A DNA stretch of 64,000 bases, from positions 1 to 64,000 of the forward strand of contig JBATTK010000138.1 of assembly GCA_049670505.1 (NCBI GenBank). Reading direction: 5' to 3'. Position numbers and translations under genes: made by a program. The notes under the pieces are model-generated. The model was not told the origin of the DNA, did not search any database, and worked only from the letters and a program-made list of their open reading frames with translations. Shown here in pieces: positions 9,089-17,787 of this stretch (position 1 is its first letter; every line of letters begins with the position of its first letter). Origin of the DNA: JBATTK01 sp049670505 (lineage in GTDB: Bacteria > Bacteroidota > Bacteroidia > Flavobacteriales > Flavobacteriaceae).

Positions 9089-9394
9089 GTTTTTCGTCTT
9101 TTGTCTTTTCTCCCTTGTCTTTGGAAAGATAGTTTTCAGTATCCAGCTTCCGATTTACCGTTGTCAGTTATCCAAAAGCAAAGACCTACTGTTTACTGAA
9201 GACCTCCTTTTATCCAACGGCAAAGCCCCACATCTAATATCCAGTATCCAGCTTCCAGCCATCCAGCTTCCAGTTAAAAAAGTCCAACTTCTTTAAGCAA
9301 AGTGATATTTTATCTTTTAAGCGGACACCTATGATGTTACATATTTTTTTGGCACCAAAATTGAAAGCTTAGGAAGGAATATGTATTTTTAAGC

Positions 9395-9694
9395 ATGTCA
9401 AAAACTAAAGAAAATAAAATCGGGAAACTGTTTTTAGGATTGTTGTTCGATGCCCTTGGGATGGCTTCTTTTGTCATACCAGGTATCGGGGAATTTTCGG
9501 ATATTATATGGGCTCCGGTATCCGCATGGTTAATGACCCGTATGTATAGTGGTCGGATAGGGCAGGCGGCAGGTGTAGTCAGTTTTATTGAAGAATTGGT
9601 TCCGGGGCTGGATGTTATTCCCTCCTTTACTTTAATGTGGTTATATACCTATGTATTCAAAGGTAGTAAGGGCAAAAAAGTAATTGAAGTATAA
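9395..9694 (+). CDS. Small hydrophobic conserved protein
   Basis: A 99-residue protein with two or three hydrophobic segments (roughly 12-32, 36-50 and 60-85) and Gly/Pro-rich turns (VIPGIGEFSD, VPGLDVIP). It begins and ends with Lys-rich tails, consistent with an inner-membrane protein. I do not recognise a named family, though the sequence looks like a conserved flavobacterial protein. It has no operon partner; the next gene is 183 bp away. Confidence 0.7.
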   Translation: MSKTKENKIGKLFLGLLFDALGMASFVIPGIGEFSDIIWAPVSAWLMTRMYSGRIGQAAGVVSFIEELVPGLDVIPSFTLMWLYTYVFKGSKGKKVIEV

Positions 9695-9877
9695 AGTTTC
9701 ATTGGTTTTATGGAATTCCCGACTACGTTTTAATTTCCCATGCCCTGATTCTTAGATTCGAATTATCCACTATGGAAAAATTATTTGGCAAGGAATCCCG
9801 GGAATATAAATCAAACGAAAGGCGATGGGTATAAAAAACCACCGCTAAATTCTTATTAGGGCGCTATAAAAAATAAA

Positions 9878-10822
9878 GTGATCAAGAAGTATATTTTACC
9901 GATATTTTTAATTTTTGCCTTAGCGAATGACCTAGTTGGACAGGACAAAGGTGAGCCGATTATATTGAGTACGGAAACGGGAGATATAATGGGGACTTTA
10001 TTGATTCCTGAAAGATTGGATAAGGTGTCTGTGGTTTTGATCATCTCCGGATCGGGACCAACCGATAGAAATGGAAACCATCCAGTGATGTCCAACAATG
10101 CATTGAAAATGTTGGCAGAGCGTTTATATGAAAATGGTATAGCTTCATTACGATTTGATAAACGGGGAATAAGGGAGAGTCGTGCCTCAGGGTTTTCCGA
10201 ATCTGATTTACGTTTTGAAAATTATATAAATGATGTGAAGGAATGGTGTGCTTTGTTGAAAAAGGACCATAGATTTGATAGGTTGATTATTTTAGGTCAT
10301 AGCGAAGGCTCTCTAATAGGAATGATTGCTGCGCAAGCAACAAAAGTTGATAAATTTGTGTCAGTTGCTGGAGCTGGATTTCCGGCAGGAGAGATCATAC
10401 GTCAACAGCTACAATCGCAGTCGCCTATTGTTTTGGTACAAGCACTTCCCATAATCGAGAAATTAGAGCAGGGAGAAAAGGTCACCACTGTTCCACAAAT
10501 GCTTTATTCCTTGTTTCGTCCAAGTGTACAATCGTACATGATTTCTTGGTTTAAGTATGACCCACAAACAGAAATTTCCAAATTGGACTGTCCTGTTCTA
10601 ATTGTTCAAGGAACAACTGACATTCAGGTTAGCTTGGCAGATGCACAAAAATTGTCGGAAGCGAATAAAGGGGCTAAGAAAGTTATTATTGAAGGAATGA
10701 ATCATATCCTTAAGGAATCTGAATTGGATAGGGCCAAGAATATTCAAACATATAATAATCCCGAATTGCCCTTAAAAGAAGAATTAATAATGAATATTGT
10801 GGATTTTGTTGTGAAAGAATAG
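9878..10822 (+). CDS. Secreted alpha/beta hydrolase (S33-like)
   Basis: A 314-residue protein starting at GTG with a signal peptide (LPIFLIFALA, cleavage near residue 22). The oxyanion-side motif SGSGPTDRNGNHP is at 57-69, the nucleophile elbow GHSEGS at 140-145 (Ser142), the acid is probably in VQGTTDIQV and the catalytic His in GMNHILK near residue 275. This matches serine aminopeptidase/esterase-like hydrolases of the periplasm. The substrate is unknown. The gene is monocistronic as far as can be seen. Confidence 0.88.
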   Translation: MIKKYILPIFLIFALANDLVGQDKGEPIILSTETGDIMGTLLIPERLDKVSVVLIISGSGPTDRNGNHPVMSNNALKMLAERLYENGIASLRFDKRGIRESRASGFSESDLRFENYINDVKEWCALLKKDHRFDRLIILGHSEGSLIGMIAAQATKVDKFVSVAGAGFPAGEIIRQQLQSQSPIVLVQALPIIEKLEQGEKVTTVPQMLYSLFRPSVQSYMISWFKYDPQTEISKLDCPVLIVQGTTDIQVSLADAQKLSEANKGAKKVIIEGMNHILKESELDRAKNIQTYNNPELPLKEELIMNIVDFVVKE

Positions 10823-10906
10823 AGCAGTAACTCAAAACAAATTACAAGGGGTATGACTAATATTTTTATGGGAAGCGAGCTTGGCAATAGTCGTTATTAC
10901 AGGCCG

Positions 10907-11113
10907 TTATTTTTTCGCCTTACAGGTACTTAGACCTACAAGTGAATACAATGGGCAAGAACTCATAAAACTGGTTAGCACAAATACCGCGGATAGGGCT
11001 AAAAGTACATATGCCCATGTACCGGTTAAAACATTGAGGTAATACAAGATTAGTATAACGATTGCGACGCTAAGACGGATAATGCGGTCGGCACCGCCCA
11101 TATTTTTTTTCAT
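10907..11113 (-). CDS. DUF2892/YgaP-type small membrane protein
   Basis: A 68-residue protein starting MKKNMGGADRIIR, the usual beginning of DUF2892 membrane proteins, followed by two transmembrane segments (about 14-30 and 35-52) and a Cys-containing end (SCPLYSLVGLSTC). A longer in-frame N-terminus exists, but its sequence is not family-like and it overlaps another small coding sequence in a different frame, so the internal ATG was chosen. Related domains occur at the membrane end of rhodanese proteins such as YgaP. Function here is unknown. Confidence 0.8.
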   Translation of the reverse strand: MKKNMGGADRIIRLSVAIVILILYYLNVLTGTWAYVLLALSAVFVLTSFMSSCPLYSLVGLSTCKAKK

Positions 11114-11118
11114 GGCAT

Positions 11119-11217
11119 TTAGTTTTTTAAGAACGCTATCAAGAAAACAGCTGCTGTGGCCATACCCGTACAGAGGATACAAACGACCAGCAATTTCATT
11201 CCTTTGTTCAATTTCAT
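11119..11217 (-). CDS. 32-residue single-span membrane peptide
   Basis: A very short reading frame, MKLNKGMKLLVV...FLKN, with a Lys-rich start, one hydrophobic span of about 20 residues and a stop 5 bp before the ATG of the DUF2892 gene. The tight spacing and the positive-inside, single-span design support a real translated microprotein cotranscribed with DUF2892, but codon-level evidence is limited at this length. A longer N-terminus of the DUF2892 frame would overlap it. Confidence 0.5.
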   Translation of the reverse strand: MKLNKGMKLLVVCILCTGMATAAVFLIAFLKN

Positions 11218-11301
11218 TTTTAAAACTAACTGCAAAAAATGGAATACCCTGTAACAAAAGTTACAAAAGGGCATATAAGCCGATATTTTAATACCGGATA
11301 T

Positions 11302-11419
11302 AACCCGTTGTGCATTTTTATGCTTTTATACCAAAATTGTAATCCAGCTGGTGGAAGTGGTTAAAAACACTTGAAAGTCGATATTTTTCCAAATATCGAA
11401 TCAAAATGCACAACGGGTT
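11302..11419. repeat. Inverted repeat with 17-bp arms AACCCGTTGTGCATTTT
   Basis: Perfect arms at 11302-11318 and 11403-11419 enclose an 84-bp loop that contains its own hairpin (CGATATTT...AAATATCG, 11377-11399). It lies directly downstream of the lipoprotein gene at 11441 on the minus strand. A shorter version with related arms is at 16653-16692, also just after a minus-strand gene, so the family may work as terminators or be a small mobile repeat. Confidence 0.75.
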
Positions 11420-11440
11420 TTTAGGCAAGCGCTATGGCAC

Positions 11441-12004
11441 CTATTGAATGGTAATGGGGAAATCGACTTCTATATCCGTATCGCCCCCTGCGTTGGTAAT
11501 TTCTCCGTCTGATACTCCATCGGCGAACTTGTCCAATAAATGTCGCAACGTTATTACCAAATTACCAGTGCTGGCATCCCCGGTAGTCAACGTAAAATTG
11601 ATACCAATGGGATTGTCATCGTCATCCATATCCGAATACTCGGTAGTTATGGACACGTTTCCTACGGTTTGAAAAAAGAACTGATGTTCATCATCTTCTG
11701 TTGCCACTTCTTCCGTGATGTCTTCCGCAGGGCTCTCCGTTTCGTTCAATACTTCAATAACACCCTCATAGGTAGTATTGGCGGCCAGGTCACTTACGGT
11801 GATTACCGGCTGATCGGGGCCATCGGCATCCAGATCGCGACTACTGAACACTATAGCAGTTCCCCCGGTGGGTGTAAGGCTAAGGTTCAAGGTAGTAATG
11901 ACCTCTTCCTCGTTTATAATATCGGAGCCACCATCATCGTCATCGGAGCATGATAGTAAAGTAATTGCAAAGAGTGCTACTAAAAAAAGATTGTACGTTT
12001 TCAT
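11441..12004 (-). CDS. TonB-receptor-associated lipoprotein
   Basis: A 187-residue lipoprotein (ITLLSC, Cys19, followed by SDDDD). The segment TTYEGVIEVLNETESPAEDITEEV and the HQFFF motif are characteristic of a flavobacterial family that is regularly encoded beside TonB receptors and is often labelled type 1 periplasmic-binding-fold protein. It follows the receptor gene by 17 bp and is the last gene of that operon. A surface-exposed, acidic cargo-binding partner of the receptor is the natural inference; the ligand is not known. Confidence 0.75.
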   Translation of the reverse strand: MKTYNLFLVALFAITLLSCSDDDDGGSDIINEEEVITTLNLSLTPTGGTAIVFSSRDLDADGPDQPVITVSDLAANTTYEGVIEVLNETESPAEDITEEVATEDDEHQFFFQTVGNVSITTEYSDMDDDDNPIGINFTLTTGDASTGNLVITLRHLLDKFADGVSDGEITNAGGDTDIEVDFPITIQ

Positions 12005-12021
12005 AAAAATGGATTTAAATA

Positions 12022-14433
12022 TTAATAATTTATTTTTAAACTAAGCCTAAAATTTCTGCCCAGATCGTCCGCAAAAAAACGGAACCTGTTCAGATACTGT
12101 CTATAATTGGTGTTGAGAATGTTGTCTATACCAAAGCCCAATTCCAATCTGCTGGCCCCGTCCCATAGGAGCACGGACGAATCAAAATGTAGCAGGTGGT
12201 AGGAGGGGGGAGGGGTGCTCACATCTACCAGCACGTCTACAAACTCATTGTTCTCTACTATTTGTGCAATGAAATTATTGTCCGGAAAACGCGACTGCTC
12301 AAAGAATAGTTCACTTCGTATACTGAGGCTAATATCTCTCCATTTAGGATTGGTATACGATAGCGTATTGAAAAAATTGGCGGGAGGAATATTGATTATG
12401 GGCGTATCCCTTGTGGTATCATCGCCCCGTAAGTACGAAAAGCTGGATGTTAATTCAAAAGGTTCACTTAGCCGATAACTTAAATCCACATCTATTCCCA
12501 CCAACCTTGCATTATTCTGTAGGTACTCAAAAACCTGAAAAGTCCCTCTATTGGTCGCGAGCACACCTGTAGGCTCCAACACTATAAAATCCGCTATAAA
12601 ATTAGCATAAGGCGTAATTTCCAACTTTAATTTATCTTCAAAAAGAACGGATTTGAACAACAGCGAGACTTTATTCGAGGTTTCCTTTCCTATACGAAGA
12701 TCGCCAAGTTCAAAGGCCGCCGAGGATTGATTAAGTCCTTCACTGAAAAGTTCTGAAGCATTTGGCGCCCTACTGGCCAGACCATAGTTAAGAAGCACAT
12801 TGGTATAGTCATCCAACTGCCAGCCCACGCCTAGGGTAGCCGAAAACGTGGTATAATCAAAAACGGGATTGGTAAGCAATTGCGTTCCAAAATCCTCGGT
12901 TACTATATCGGCAAAATCCTCATCATAATTTCTGGATTCCCAAAAACTGGTACGATAAAACTTCTGTGCATCTATTCTGTTGAAATCAATACGTCCACCC
13001 ACATCCAATTCCAAGACATCCGTCAACCTATGTTTCACTCCCCCAAAAAATCCGATATTAAACCGTTCATAATCGGGTATTACCCTGCGAACCCCTGTTG
13101 CCGGATCCGCAAAATTTTCTTGGTATATACCGCTTACCCCCGCGGATATTTTGGTGTTTTCCATAGCATCCGCATCAAAAAGAAGGTCAAGGCTATGCGT
13201 TACGAGCTCTAGATCTACGGTAGGGACATTATCATCCACACCACGCCTGTTATCAAATTCCTGCCTATCGTTCATTTGGAAAGCATATTGCAGTGAAACT
13301 TTGCCCAATCCTTCCAATCGCAAAAATGTTTTCGCCTTTAATAAATGATGCGCTACTTCTTGTCGTGGAGGGGCAATGGTATATGAAAAACCTTCTGTAA
13401 ATGCAGGTTCGGGCGCATTGATGGCCCGTACCAGATCGGTTATATTACCAAAATCTGCTGCCCTTAAGATCCCGATTTTGGTATCAAAATAGCTGTAATA
13501 CAGCTCCATGCCATAGGTGAACTTATTGAATCCCAAATTAAGGGAAACCGATTTCTGTTCGGTTCCCGTATTGGTCAGAAAATAATCGGGTGCCCGGAAA
13601 TCGCCAAAACGTTTATAGGTACCTTGCAATCTCATCCCAAATCCATTTTTGAAACCTTTGTCCAAGGAAGTGGTGATAGAACCTCCGCGACCATTGCTAG
13701 CTCCGGAAAGCAAGGTTTTTCCAAAAATAGTATCCCTGGTCGCCAAACGTTTGGGTTGCGCCAATACAATGCCACCAATGGCATCGCCACCATATTGTAA
13801 AGCTCCTGAACCTTTGACTACCGTTAGCTTGTCCGCTGTATTCAAATCTATGTTTGGGGCATGTTCTATGCCCCATTCTTGATCTTGTAGCCGGATATCA
13901 TTGGCGATGACCAAAATTCTACTGCTGTTTAGGCCTTGTATAACGGGTTTTACAATAGTACTCCCTGTATTCAGAGAGGAAACACCACTTATTTCTTTCA
14001 ATGCATCTCCCAAGGAGCCGGCGGAATATCTTTCAATTTCAGCGGCCTTTAGCGATTGTGTGTTCACTGTACTAGAGATATTTCTGCTATCTTCCCCCGT
14101 CACTACCACTTCACCCAATTCTTCCAGATGATGTTCCATGGTTATTTTTTGGAACGTATTCCCGCTTACGGAAACAGTGATAAAACGCGTGGGACATTCG
14201 GGATGGGAAATCTCCAGTTCATAGATTCCGGAACACAATCCACTGATAAGGAATTTACCCTGTAAATCAGACAATACCCCTTTGTTCGACGCAACTACTT
14301 GAACCGTAGCTCCGGCCAAGGGAGTTTTGTCATGGAAGTCCACAATTTCCCCTGTAAGTACATCAGTGCAATCTTGAGCAGATAAATTAAAACAGTATAC
14401 AATTATACATAGAATGGATAAAAGATATTTCAT
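12022..14433 (-). CDS. TonB-dependent outer-membrane receptor
   Basis: An 803-residue receptor. Signal peptide to about residue 19, a carboxypeptidase-regulatory-like domain (GEIVDFHDKTPLAGATV, about 28-105), plug domain with TonB-box-like VVVTGED (near 110), the segments LKEISGVSSLNTG, PVIQGLNSSRI and LQYGGDAIGG, then a 22-strand-type barrel ending in Phe-rich NFRLSLKINY. The LQDQEWGIEHAPNID segment recalls ZnuD-like and other metal-related receptors. The gene sits between a His/Cys-motif small protein and an acidic lipoprotein, which fits import of a metal or metal complex, but the substrate remains an inference. Confidence 0.93.
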   Translation of the reverse strand: MKYLLSILCIIVYCFNLSAQDCTDVLTGEIVDFHDKTPLAGATVQVVASNKGVLSDLQGKFLISGLCSGIYELEISHPECPTRFITVSVSGNTFQKITMEHHLEELGEVVVTGEDSRNISSTVNTQSLKAAEIERYSAGSLGDALKEISGVSSLNTGSTIVKPVIQGLNSSRILVIANDIRLQDQEWGIEHAPNIDLNTADKLTVVKGSGALQYGGDAIGGIVLAQPKRLATRDTIFGKTLLSGASNGRGGSITTSLDKGFKNGFGMRLQGTYKRFGDFRAPDYFLTNTGTEQKSVSLNLGFNKFTYGMELYYSYFDTKIGILRAADFGNITDLVRAINAPEPAFTEGFSYTIAPPRQEVAHHLLKAKTFLRLEGLGKVSLQYAFQMNDRQEFDNRRGVDDNVPTVDLELVTHSLDLLFDADAMENTKISAGVSGIYQENFADPATGVRRVIPDYERFNIGFFGGVKHRLTDVLELDVGGRIDFNRIDAQKFYRTSFWESRNYDEDFADIVTEDFGTQLLTNPVFDYTTFSATLGVGWQLDDYTNVLLNYGLASRAPNASELFSEGLNQSSAAFELGDLRIGKETSNKVSLLFKSVLFEDKLKLEITPYANFIADFIVLEPTGVLATNRGTFQVFEYLQNNARLVGIDVDLSYRLSEPFELTSSFSYLRGDDTTRDTPIINIPPANFFNTLSYTNPKWRDISLSIRSELFFEQSRFPDNNFIAQIVENNEFVDVLVDVSTPPPSYHLLHFDSSVLLWDGASRLELGFGIDNILNTNYRQYLNRFRFFADDLGRNFRLSLKINY

Positions 14434-14495
14434 CTAAAATTATTTGGATTGATACGGCTATCACTTGAGATCAAATGAAACCTTGAAAATGTAGT

Positions 14496-14792
14496 CTAAT
14501 CCAAAGTAGGTGGAGGCCTACCGTATAATTTAAAAATGAAATCCGTAGTTGCCGGAAGTGTGGCAACTACAAAGTTTTGTGTATTTGGGAAAAAGGCCGG
14601 ATACAGGGATAGGGAGGGGATTTCCTCCGCGGCAACAAATTCAATGTTTTGGTTTTCTAAGGCTACATCGCAGATTGTACAGCTCTCTATGGTATCATTT
14701 CCATGCGTGTATACATGAAAAGCAGACACCTTAACCATCATTAAGGCGAAAAAAGTAAAAAATAATACTATTTTTTGTCCCTTTATACTCAT
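14496..14792 (-). CDS. Small exported protein with HxxxH and CxxC motifs
   Basis: A 98-residue protein with a signal peptide (residues 8-24, cleavage near VSAF). Just after it come His26, His30, Cys38 and Cys41, a compact possible metal-binding site, and the protein ends with LYGRPPPTLD. It is 62 bp upstream of the TonB receptor and probably heads that operon. Similar short His/Cys proteins occur beside receptors in other Bacteroidota. A periplasmic metal-binding or sensing role is inferred. Confidence 0.7.
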   Translation of the reverse strand: MSIKGQKIVLFFTFFALMMVKVSAFHVYTHGNDTIESCTICDVALENQNIEFVAAEEIPSLSLYPAFFPNTQNFVVATLPATTDFIFKLYGRPPPTLD

Positions 14793-14895
14793 TTCGCCAA
14801 AATTAATAAAACCTCCTATAATAATTGTGTTAAGGAAATCATAAGTTGCTACAAAAGAGCCTATGTTTTTTATCTGCCACCCGGGTTTTAGACTA

Positions 14896-15219
14896 TTATT
14901 TGTTAAAAAGGAATCCCAATCCCATACGATTCAGCATTTTTTTTTCAAAATTCCAGAAAAATTGAAATTGGCCGAACAACCAACCAAAAGCTACCAGCAA
15001 GATTTGATAGAAAGGGAAGATTAAGGATAACCTCAATAGTAAATAGACCAAGCCTCCCCACCAAAACCCTTCTGGGAAAACGTCACGATTGAGGCCTATC
15101 CATTCTAAAAAGGGCTTAGCTATATAAACCGATGATGACCCGGTTATCGCAAAGACAATACATATGATAACAATCTGAAAATTGGACTGGATACCCCAGC
15201 GTTCCTTAAGCTTTCGCAT
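14896..15219 (-). CDS. DUF6787-like membrane protein
   Basis: A 107-residue protein beginning MRKLKERWGIQSN with two hydrophobic segments (about 15-36 and 50-85) and a cationic C-terminus (FEKKMLNRMG). It resembles the flavobacterial DUF6787 family, for which I know no function. It follows the DUF6146-like lipoprotein gene by 31 bp, and these two are often neighbours in relatives. Confidence 0.75.
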   Translation of the reverse strand: MRKLKERWGIQSNFQIVIICIVFAITGSSSVYIAKPFLEWIGLNRDVFPEGFWWGGLVYLLLRLSLIFPFYQILLVAFGWLFGQFQFFWNFEKKMLNRMGLGFLFNK

Positions 15220-15250
15220 ACTGTTTTATACTAAGCCGCAAAGATAGTTT

Positions 15251-15709
15251 TTAAATACGCGGAATAAAAGGGCCAAGGCGTTGATTATACTTTCGTTGAA
15301 AAAAAATGAAATAGTTGTACAATTTGTAGTTTACCTCATATCCATAATCTATGTTGGAATTATAGTCAATTTGAAGCATATATAGATTAGGATTAAAAAT
15401 TTGTGGCTGTATCACTCTTTGATTCCAATTGATAACTAATATATTGTTACGTGATTCCAAAAAAGACTGGGAGTAGTAGCCTTCCGGTCTGGCCATGCTT
15501 TGTAACCAGACATTGAACCCTGGTTCAATAATTATAATCTCATACTCCGTGCTATCACTTGCAATTTCTACGGTATCATTCCCTGCGCGGTCAAAATAGC
15601 TTCTTTCTTCTTGGCTTATTTTCAATGTATCCTTGGTAGCGGTACAGCTGCTTATGGAGAGTACTAAAGCGAAGAAAATAAGAATTGACGGTATGAATAT
15701 CTTTTTCAT
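15251..15709 (-). CDS. DUF6146-like lipoprotein
   Basis: A 152-residue lipoprotein (SISSC, Cys22). The body has the segments TEYEIIIIEPGFNVWL, ARPEGYYSQSFLESRN and VINWNQRV that mark the DUF6146 family of Flavobacteriia. It probably sits in the periplasm or outer membrane and is cotranscribed with the DUF6787-like gene. No biochemical role is known to me. Confidence 0.8.
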   Translation of the reverse strand: MKKIFIPSILIFFALVLSISSCTATKDTLKISQEERSYFDRAGNDTVEIASDSTEYEIIIIEPGFNVWLQSMARPEGYYSQSFLESRNNILVINWNQRVIQPQIFNPNLYMLQIDYNSNIDYGYEVNYKLYNYFIFFQRKYNQRLGPFIPRI

Positions 15710-15858
15710 TTCAATTGGTTTTGGTATTGTGTTGCATATAAACTAGTGTTATCAGTAAATGTGCCAAAGATGAATCTTTGAAAAAAAGTTTACAATAAGA
15801 TACAAAAAAACCATTCGCGATAACAAATGGCTTTGTTAAATAGCGTTAATTAGCGGTA

Positions 15859-16500
15859 TTATTTTCCGAACAAACCACCAAGAAGTCCGCCTATTCCACC
15901 TTTCTTTTGCTTGCCACCGCCCAATACCATACCGGCAACATCGTCTAAAATACTTCCGTCCCCATCGGAGTCCAAGAATGATTCGATCAATGATTGTTGT
16001 TGTCCGCCAGATTCACCACCACCCAACATACCGCCTAATAAACTTCCAAGGCCATTGGAATCACTTATATTCTGTTGCCTGCTTTGTTGGCCCAAAAACC
16101 CCATTAAAAGAGGAGCGGCAACCTTTAGGATAGTACTTATTGTTCCGGCATCCATACCCGATTTCTGACTTAATGCATTTTCTACTTGAGGTTGTTTCCC
16201 TCCAAGGACATGTCCCAATATTCCCGCACCGTCATCCATAACCGATTGGTCTACACCCCCGCCAAAGAGACCACCCAGATTATCGAGAATGCCACCATCG
16301 TGCTTACCGGACAATGCACTCATCAGTCCTTGTGCACCTTCGGGTGTAGATGCATTCCTTTTCATAGCTCCCATTAATACGGGTAGCGCCATACTAAGGA
16401 CACTACTTGTTTTGTCTGCAGGCTGACCCGTTTGTTGCGATACACCACTGATAAGTTGTCTGCCCGTAGGACTGTTCAATAAATCTAATATTCCTGACAT
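15859..16500 (-). CDS. DUF937 domain protein
   Basis: A 213-residue Gly/Gln-rich protein. It begins MSGILDLLNSPTGRQLI and has two similar helical halves (ALPVLMGAMKRN near 34-45 and AAPLLMGFLGQQ near 128-139), followed by low-complexity Gly runs with Asp motifs (DSDGDGSILDD) that could bind calcium. This is the DUF937 family, related to YidB, of unknown function. No signal peptide is seen. It stands alone downstream of serA, separated by a hairpin. Confidence 0.85.
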   Translation of the reverse strand: MSGILDLLNSPTGRQLISGVSQQTGQPADKTSSVLSMALPVLMGAMKRNASTPEGAQGLMSALSGKHDGGILDNLGGLFGGGVDQSVMDDGAGILGHVLGGKQPQVENALSQKSGMDAGTISTILKVAAPLLMGFLGQQSRQQNISDSNGLGSLLGGMLGGGESGGQQQSLIESFLDSDGDGSILDDVAGMVLGGGKQKKGGIGGLLGGLFGK

Positions 16501-16652
16501 TTTATAGTTAATTTAGAGTTTGGCCCAATGTACAAAAAAGTAAAGAAAGTCCGGTCTATTTGATACGGATGGTTTTTAAACGAAAGAATTTTGCAAGGTA
16601 GTACCTTGGGCCCACCAGTGGCCTTTAGAAACAAGTATCTAAATAATAAAAT

Positions 16653-16692
16653 AACCCGTTGTGCATCTCAATATCAAAATGCACAATGAGTT
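16653..16692 (-). terminator. Hairpin with AACCCGTTGTGCAT arms after serA
   Basis: Arms AACCCGTTGTGCAT (16653-16666) and ATGCACAATGAGTT (16679-16692) with 12 nt between and two wobble or mismatched positions. It lies 8 bp past the serA stop on the minus strand, so it can act as its terminator. The arm sequence is shared with the larger inverted repeat at 11302-11419. Confidence 0.6.
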
Positions 16693-16699
16693 AAAATAT

Positions 16700-17650
16700 T
16701 TATTTCAACAAGGAGATGATCTGGGTGGCCAATTCTTCTCCGATCCTGTCTTGGGCCTCACCTGTTGCCGCACCAATGTGCGGGGTCAACGAAATACTGG
16801 GGTGCATCAATATTTTTATTTCAGGGTTGGGTTCGGATTCAAAAACATCCAGACCTGCAAAGGATATGATTTTACTTTCCAGGGCATTGATAAGGGCCAC
16901 TTCATCCACAACACCACCTCTGGCCGCATTTACAATACCTACTCCCGGTTTCATTAGTTTAAACTCTTTTTCCCCGATTACATAGTCCTTTTGTGCAGGT
17001 ACATGAAGTGTAATGAAATCGGCCGATTTTAACACTTCATCCTTTGAAATGCTTTGAAATGAAAAAGAAACGGATTGTCCATCGAAAAAGGGAACATCTA
17101 TTTTGGCGTCCGCAATAAATGGGTCGTAATAGATGACTTTCATGCCCACTCCCAATGCAATCTTTGCAGTGGCCCTTCCGATTCTTCCAAACCCTATGAC
17201 ACCCAAAGTTTTCCCCCTTAATTCCAATCCACTGGCATAAGCCTTCTTCAATTTTTTAAAATTGCTGTCGCCTTCTAGCGGCATATTCCTATTGGCATCG
17301 TATAAAAAACGGACACCCCCGAACAAATGTGCAAAAACCAGTTCTGCTACCGATTCGGAAGAAGCTGCCGGGGTATTGATAACGTGTAGCCCTTTTTCCT
17401 TGGCATACTCCACATCAATATTATCCATACCAACCCCACCACGACCTATTAGTTTTAGGCCGGGACAATCGTCAATAAGATCTTTTCGGACTTGGGTGGC
17501 ACTGCGGACCAATAGACCAACCACCTTATGTTCATTGATGTAGTTTATCAATTGTTCCTGTGCTACCGTAGCGGTGATGACTTCAAAACCTCCTTTTTCA
17601 AGGGCGTCTATCCCATTTTTTGATATTCCGTCGTTTGCAAGTATTTTCAT
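16700..17650 (-). CDS. serA: D-3-phosphoglycerate dehydrogenase
   Basis: A 316-residue D-2-hydroxyacid dehydrogenase lacking a C-terminal ACT domain. The NAD-binding motif GVIGFGRIGRA lies near 144-154; the catalytic Arg is in NAARGG, the acid in FESEPNP and the catalytic His is His291 in LTPHIGAATGE. Position after serC on the same strand supports the serine pathway assignment: 3-phosphoglycerate to 3-phosphohydroxypyruvate. Missing the ACT domain, it should not be serine-regulated in the E. coli way. Confidence 0.92.
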   Translation of the reverse strand: MKILANDGISKNGIDALEKGGFEVITATVAQEQLINYINEHKVVGLLVRSATQVRKDLIDDCPGLKLIGRGGVGMDNIDVEYAKEKGLHVINTPAASSESVAELVFAHLFGGVRFLYDANRNMPLEGDSNFKKLKKAYASGLELRGKTLGVIGFGRIGRATAKIALGVGMKVIYYDPFIADAKIDVPFFDGQSVSFSFQSISKDEVLKSADFITLHVPAQKDYVIGEKEFKLMKPGVGIVNAARGGVVDEVALINALESKIISFAGLDVFESEPNPEIKILMHPSISLTPHIGAATGEAQDRIGEELATQIISLLK

Positions 17651-17787
17651 AAGGCTTTCTCTTTGACTCTCCTACCTAGGGGTAAAGGGAACTAGGATTT
17701 TTTTTAATATGTTTGACTATTGGTGATGTACGACCAAATTATAAAATGGATCGGTACTTCTTCCTCTTTTTCGGGATGGGTTTGTTT

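Larger units (their letters stand above)
8800..9394. other. 595-bp gene-free spacer rich in repeats
   Basis: The spacer contains copy B of the ~110-bp palindromic repeat, a heptamer tandem repeat, and degenerate tracts of TTCCAG, TATCCAG and GTCTTTT words (about 9090-9280). Two short reading frames cross it but have repeat-derived composition and were not called. Confidence 0.6.

Noticed and set aside
8948..9199. An 83-codon frame in the spacer at 9 kb
   Set aside because: Lies across copy B and the GTTACCA tandem repeat, giving a repetitive peptide with no family resemblance.
9760..9832. A 20-codon frame starting ATGGAAAAATTATTTGGC
   Set aside because: Too short, with no hydrophobic or conserved feature and no neighbour it could belong to.
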